Source: Lophius americanus (lineage: Eukaryota > Chordata > Actinopteri > Lophiiformes > Lophiidae). Taken from it: DNA of 64,000 nucleotides. The translations under genes were made by a program, and so were the position numbers. Below the pieces are notes generated by a model, which saw nothing but the letters and a program-made list of their open reading frames with translations, was not told the DNA's origin and ran no database searches. The stretch is taken from the NCBI GenBank assembly GCA_037951165.1, contig JBBDHG010000097.1:5150001-5214000 (forward strand). The letters are read 5' to 3'. Positions 58,411 to 64,000 of the stretch are shown here, in pieces. How positions within the stretch are numbered: position 1 is the first letter of the stretch; each line of letters begins with the position of its first letter.

Positions 58411-59117
58411 GTTTACAGCTCATGTGCATTAACACAATAAATTTAAGTTAACCATAACACATGCATGCATGTGGGGCCACATTCCTAAGATCTGACTTCT
58501 TCTCTGTGAAAGTAATCTATCAGGAATTAAATAGATGATTTGATTGATTGTTATTCCTCATGAAAAAGTTCTCCCTAATGGTCGGTGTGGCAGACGGCTG
58601 GGTCTGGCCGTGTGAATGCATCATGTGTATGGACCCAGACTCTGCTTTGGCAGAGCCTTTCATCTTCACTTTCATGTTTTAGTCACTGGTGGCTGTTTTT
58701 ACTCTTCCTCAGACTGGCCACTCAGTTTGCTTACTAAAATTCACATCAGATACAGCTAGAGAGAAAACGTTTTATATGGATTGGCATTTATGTTTTCCCC
58801 TACTAACGCATTTTAAAGTAATGAAAAATGCTGTCAATCTAGAATGAACGTTTTCCAAAAGGCTTATTCACTTTCCTTTTTTTGATATAGATTAAGATAG
58901 GCATCATTCAAATCTCTGTTTGTTCATTATGGAGTTTGAGTTCACTGAAGTTTTCTTAAAAGACACATTTTATTTTCATCAGGTGTTACTTTGAAGCTGA
59001 AGTCTTAAAATGCTTTTTGTGCCTTTTCACTGAGTTGTGCCGCTCTGGTAGTGTAGTTTCTCTGATGGGGTCGTGGCTGGGGATTTTATGCCTCAAACGC
59101 CTATGGGATTATTCTAT

Positions 59118-59715
59118 GCCTCAAATTTGGGGAGGTTAAAAAGTCAGACAAAGACTGACAGACTGTGATAGTGATTCTGGGGCCGCTGATGAATGGTGTT
59201 TGAAATGGGATCCTTTGGATTCTGCACTGCATTAATCTGAGACATTAGGTAAGTCTCCCTTATTCCTAATAATATATGAAGAATTGCCAAATTGGATGAA
59301 AAATTCCCGACGTCAACACCCCTTTCCAATTGAGATCTAAACCACAGCCGAGAGTTTGTTTTTCATACAAACTCTCCAAAAATAAGTGGTAAGGTAAGAG
59401 ATAATGAACTGCAGAAACACGTCCAAGAAAAACCAGCCGTGATAGACCGACCCTGTGAACACATTAAAAAGAGCTGGAAAACATTGCAGATTCTAAAGAT
59501 AGATCCCACAACGGCAGATCTCATTTGTTATTTTAACGTTTTTAGTGCACACTGCAGGGACAGATATTATTGCAAATTCAAGCAATAAACATGATCTTTT
59601 TTTTCTTAAAGGTGAAAAATTAGTAGTTCAATCGATACACCTGTCATATTTTCTGTATTGTATATTACTATTGCTCCGGAACAAAGCAAAAGTGTTTTAA
59701 TTAATTAAAAAAAAA
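59118..59715 (+). repeat. Diverged direct duplicate, copy B
   Basis: Partner of 57890-58300, starting with TTTGGGGAGGTTAAAAAGTC and containing an extra segment (about 59153-59322) not present in copy A. Confidence 0.75.
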
Positions 59716-60024
59716 AATCTCCTATACAACCTGCAGTACCTCAAGCTACCCTTAGGGGTGTGTATACCCCAAGTCCCAGAAACACTGTGTCAGATGATCC
59801 TCTGCACACTCTGACATTTACACCCAGATTATTATCCTAAACATGCTGATTAGTTGAAATTCATCACTCTCATTGCTACATTTAATACTCGACTAACTGA
59901 GGCTTATTTTTGTAGCTATCTTTCCCTCTTGCTTTCCTCTTCCTCTTATCTTCTTTCCCTTCTTCACTGTAATTGATACAAAGATTACTCTTTGGGGGTC
60001 ATTTTAGTACACGTCTTCATGTTT

Positions 60025-60043
60025 GTGTGTGTGTGCGTGTGTG

Positions 60044-60083
<40 letters not shown>
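60025..60083 (+). repeat. (GT)n microsatellite
   Basis: About 58 bp of GT with a few GC interruptions. Confidence 0.9.
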
Positions 60084-60086
<3 letters not shown>

Positions 60087-60748
60087 AATTTCATCTTTGA
60101 AGTTAGTCTCAAAATGGATGTGTTGAATATTTAACCTTGCCCCGAGGCAGCAGTATTAATCCAGTCTCACAGAGTACAACAGACCTCCATCAGGCTGAAA
60201 TGTGGCTCCATCATGATGCCGGTGGGAATATTTAGAATTGAGAGAGCAGAGTGGCAGGTTGCACATGAAAGTGCTGTTTATTTTCATAAACAAATAAATT
60301 GAGGATGTTGTTTGCAGTAGATAAATAGTCACTCACATCTCCAAAAAACTAATGAGAAAATGATTAAGAGCCATCCAGCCGCATCTGTGCACTCATGAAA
60401 GGATTATTAAGAGCAAACACAAAAAACAAACTCACGTGCTTCTAAAATTTCCATCTCGTGACTCCAGAAAGAAACACCTAACACTTTATAAGGGAGAATT
60501 TTCACCACAGCATTACACATCGAAACCTTATACTTATTTTATTACTTTTTAACAGTCCAGTGTGATCATCGTTAAGTTAGTCTTTTCTTATTTATAATGA
60601 ATTTGTAATAATATGTGCTTGATGAATGTGTCATGGTCATATTTGTATCGTCAAAAGTTGTAATCTGTAGTTATTACCGTTCAGCGGTGGCTGTATTATT
60701 AGCATTAGCATTAGCATTTTGACCGATTGATAGGTTAGATTGATTCAT

Positions 60749-60976
60749 TCACTTGCTACAGATCTGAATGTAAAAATATATTAAATTTGCCTGGAAAGTA
60801 ACCAGATCTTGACTTGGGCAAAACAGAGATGGATGATTATCCTGAAGATGTTTGGACATATTAGACGTGTTAGAGCCAATTGCAGCAACTGACGACTGGA
60901 TTAGATTAGAACTCTGGTGTCTCTGTAAACTCTGCCATTTCCACACACTAATGTGCTGCACACTGTTCAACCACAC
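60749..60976 (-). mobile_element. hAT transposase fragment, BED zinc finger
   Basis: The minus-strand frame contains VAAIGSNTSNMSKHLQDNHP, the C-terminal part of a BED zinc finger (GNTSNM.KHL...HP) as found in ZBED/hAT transposases. The upstream cysteine pair is not recognisable. It is an isolated fragment of about 75 codons. Confidence 0.6.
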
Positions 60977-62295
60977 ACAGACTAGACTCTAGACGGGAGA
61001 GAGAATTATTCTTGTCTCAAACATAAACGCGTCTCCCAAAATACCACAGTTCATAGAATACAATTATAACACCGTGACTTTAGTAATCCCGGTTAATTGG
61101 AAAAACAATAAATCATGACATCCCTACTGCCAACCAATTATAGCTAGTCTTAATAAAATGAGTTATTCTGTCTTTTGAATCACACCATGTTAACGCTGTC
61201 TTTCATATATTACACACATATACTAGGAATGACGCGAAATACTATCATCTGTGCGATAATGATATTAATTCTAAAAGAAAGTAGAACTCATGTGAGTTGC
61301 ATTCAATTTGATTTTCCATCTCCAAATGGCTCTTGGTTACTTCTGCATTGTTTTTAGCTCTATTTGTAATTTTTTTCCCTTTTGACTCACAGTCTGCAGT
61401 CACACATAAAAAATACAGTAAATTGCCCTGATTTGGGATCAATACATTTCATCTGAGTAATGCATGGTTCAGAAGCTGAGTGGGTCCTTTCTCTCTCACT
61501 CAAAACTAAAACTTAAACTGATAATCCACTTTTTAATTATTTGCTAAAGTCAACGTCTCCATGAAAAATTGCTCTTCAGCGAAATGCCACACAAAACTCG
61601 CCTACAAAGAGGTTCCTCACTTTCACAAATTGTCTGTTAAAATGTCAAGCGCATCATCAAAAGTATCGATTTGCGTTCATGGTGGCGCTTCTCCTGATGG
61701 AGTGGCAACAGCTGCACTTCGTTTCCTGCATCTTGAGGAGGAAAGCGCAGGAATGAATGTTATTTCCTCTCTTTGTGCTTCATCAACAGTTTCAGACTTC
61801 AGTGAAAATTAAACACTTACACGCTCTTATTTAAACTTCATTAAAGGACTTATTATTGAGAAATTAAAGGTCACCCACCATTTATGTACCTGCTCTTCAT
61901 TCTTTTAGGATGGTTTTTCCTTCAAGTCCAGATGTTTCACCATCATCTCTGTCATGATTGGTCACTTTGGAAGAAGTCCTCGCTGTGATAGTAAGGACTG
62001 ACATGACATGAAGTTCAAGGAATCTGAAAGACAGAAATAAGAAATTAGATCAAGACATCATTGTTGGTACATTTAAGTGAAAGGGCAAAAAAACATTTAC
62101 TCCTACACGAGGAAAATGATACGATAGCGGATCAGTTGATAACATTTTGCATTGCTTTCTGTATCCCCTCGCTCTATAAGCCCCCAGTTAAGCACACAGC
62201 TAACTGGCATAGCCTTCCCTTGTGCTGTTGTGACAGCTGTGTTGCGGATTTGAGCCATCTCATTGCATAAGGTTTGGGCATGGGTTGGATTGTTT

Positions 62296-62590
62296 GTTCA
62301 TTCAATATCCATAACCGCTTATCCTGTTCAGGGTCGCAGGGGCTCAAGCCTCTCCAAGCTGACATTGGGCAAAAGGTGTGGTACACCCTGAATGAGTCGA
62401 CATAAGTAGACAGTCAACCATTGATGCTTAAATTCAGTCCTACAGGCAACTTAGAGTCACCGATTCACCACCATTGCATGTTTTTGGACTGTGGTTGGAA
62501 GAGGGAGCGCTCTGAGGGAAACCACGCAGACACGGGGAAGACATGTGAACTTCACATATAAAGGTGCGGTACCCACTTGCTGTGAAGTAG
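62296..62590 (+). repeat. LINE-derived 3' repeat
   Basis: ATAACCGCTTATCCTGTTCA followed by 'gggtcgcaggggctcaagcc', 'caacttagagtcaccgattcacc', 'tgtttttggactgtggttggaagaggg' and 'ccacgcagacacggggaagacatg' is one of the most common fish repeat sequences. It is fairly well preserved but has small indels. Confidence 0.75.
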
Positions 62591-64000
62591 CAGCGATAAC
62601 CGATGTGCGATCCCGGTTGGATTTTTGTCACACGTCATTTCGTAAGACGATTCTCTCTCTCTGCGTATTTGACCCGTCAGCCACTTGTGACGATTCATGT
62701 GAAGAGCTCAAAGTAGATGGTAGGCTTGTGCCAAATATTATTCAGATCGTATATCCAAGATTGAAGGGATGATCTTTTTTCCTATTCTGACATTAAGGTC
62801 ATTAACTTTGTGCATGAATAATTACACTAAAAAAAAAACTCTTTTAATGAACTCAAGAAAATCATGTCAAGTATTTTCACACAATTAAATGGGTTTCCTT
62901 TAGTATTAAGCAATTATGTTGGGGTTGGGTCAATTTAATTCAATTAATTTACCTTGTACAGTTGATTCGACTTCAATAATTGGAATAGTTCCAACTTTAT
63001 TTGATTTTGCAGTGGTGAAATGAACCTACTAAATGCAGCTGATGCTTTCCATTATTGAATTAAATGAATCCAAAGAATACCTATTGAGTGCAAGCATTGA
63101 GTGTAGACAGCAAGATAAATATAAGTGTCCATATTGTTTGCACTGACGACGGGCACAACAATTGAAACTTGTAAAAATTAAGTTTTTATAATTTCATACA
63201 AGTCAAGTTCATGATGTAATCACATTAATTTGCATTTTTTGAGTGTAGATAAGATAGCAGTATAATTGTTGCCCCTCTGAGCATTTTTGCTGTATGAAAC
63301 TGTATACCATGTACTTCACACCCCATGTACGGGGTAGATATACCACTGTAGTAGTACTTATCTCTGTACTGCTAACCGTGTATAACATCACTTCCTGAGA
63401 GCCACGTCTCAGAGCTCTGACAATATATTGCGGGTCTCAAAACAAATTACAGCCCGACCCCTAGGTGTAACGTTTGTTTTTACCCCTAGCAAACTGAAAA
63501 CTTTCATTTACACTTACAGAAACCTTACTAACATTACAGCAGTGATCTTTTGTTAACCGTCTGCCATTACCGGGTAGGTTGTTGCTCTTTTCATTACTGC
63601 TGCATTGCATTATGGGATACTTTGGCTAGCGTACTGTTCAGCTTTTGCTTATTGTAATTAAAAGAGTACGCATTTCAGCACTCGGAAATTATATGAAATA
63701 ACACTTTAAGCTTATGACCTGTTCTGTGTTGGTCCATTGCCTCTTTCAGGTTCTTTTCAAAAATATGTATAGTTTGTGTTTCCTTTTCTCTTTGTGTTCC
63801 TCTTATATATGTCATGATAGATAATCTTTTCGTCAGGTTGCCATTAGTACATCTTTAAGTGATTAAAGCTATCATTGTTAGCTGGTTCAGTGTTCCACTT
63901 TTTATTTGGTTCACAAAATACCAGTTGTGCAACACTTGTGTATATGAGTTACACTACACATAAGTCTGGTGTAGCAGTACACATATAAAGAAGACTCGTG

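Larger units (their letters stand above)
44422..64000 (+). other. plekha7 intron 3 (5' part)
   Basis: At least 19.5 kb of intron after donor AAA|GTAAGA, AT-rich and with no coding exon recognised. Named contents are listed separately. The remaining stretches (for example 45090-45750, 47330-49110, 49430-50720, 50830-54390, 54930-56060 and 62600-64000) show only short frames and short simple repeats such as (AT)n at 53224-53242. Confidence 0.75.

Noticed and set aside
61561..61812. 83-codon frame in plekha7 intron 3
   Set aside because: No family resemblance, no splice context and weak start; nothing beyond chance length.

Overview
This window looks like teleost fish nuclear DNA, probably from a spiny-rayed fish. 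The genes have short GT-AG exons. The repeats are those typical of fish: Tc1-like transposon relics, LINE 3' tails, a tRNA-headed SINE, CA/TG/AT microsatellites and long minisatellites. No bacterial or viral gene organisation is present. All identifications come from reading translations and recalling families; no search was run.

Layout, left to right: (1) the last two coding exons of a class II PI3-kinase, best matched to pik3c2a (308-929, +). (2) A repeat-rich interval with a LINE fragment (1451-2150) and a dead Tc1-like element (about 4822-5925). (3) bet1l, a Golgi Qc-SNARE, complete in four exons (6448-9446, +). (4) rps13, complete in six exons (12296-16858, +) with a 5'TOP start. (5) A PPP1R15-family eIF2alpha-phosphatase regulatory subunit, complete in three exons (18642-23542, +), with two upstream ORFs and a 24-bp minisatellite in intron 1. 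(6) About 20 kb of gene-poor DNA with microsatellites, minisatellites and Tc1 relics. Inside it is one intact single-coding-exon coiled-coil gene of unknown function (33292-34617, -). (7) The first three coding exons of plekha7 (43928-44421, +), followed by at least 19.5 kb of its intron 3, which runs off the window.

The same-strand order pik3c2a, rps13, plekha7 matches human 11p15. The PPP1R15 gene between rps13 and plekha7 is the most interesting feature. In human, PPP1R15B sits between PLEKHA6 and PIK3C2B (1q32), PPP1R15A sits beside PLEKHA4 and NUCB1 (19q13), and no PPP1R15 lies beside PLEKHA7. The fish locus may therefore be a further PPP1R15 copy from the ancestral whole-genome duplications, lost from the mammalian 11p15 block.

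The genes do not form a single pathway. They cover phosphoinositide signalling, Golgi SNARE fusion, translation, release of the integrated stress response, and adherens-junction organisation. Their grouping reflects old synteny.
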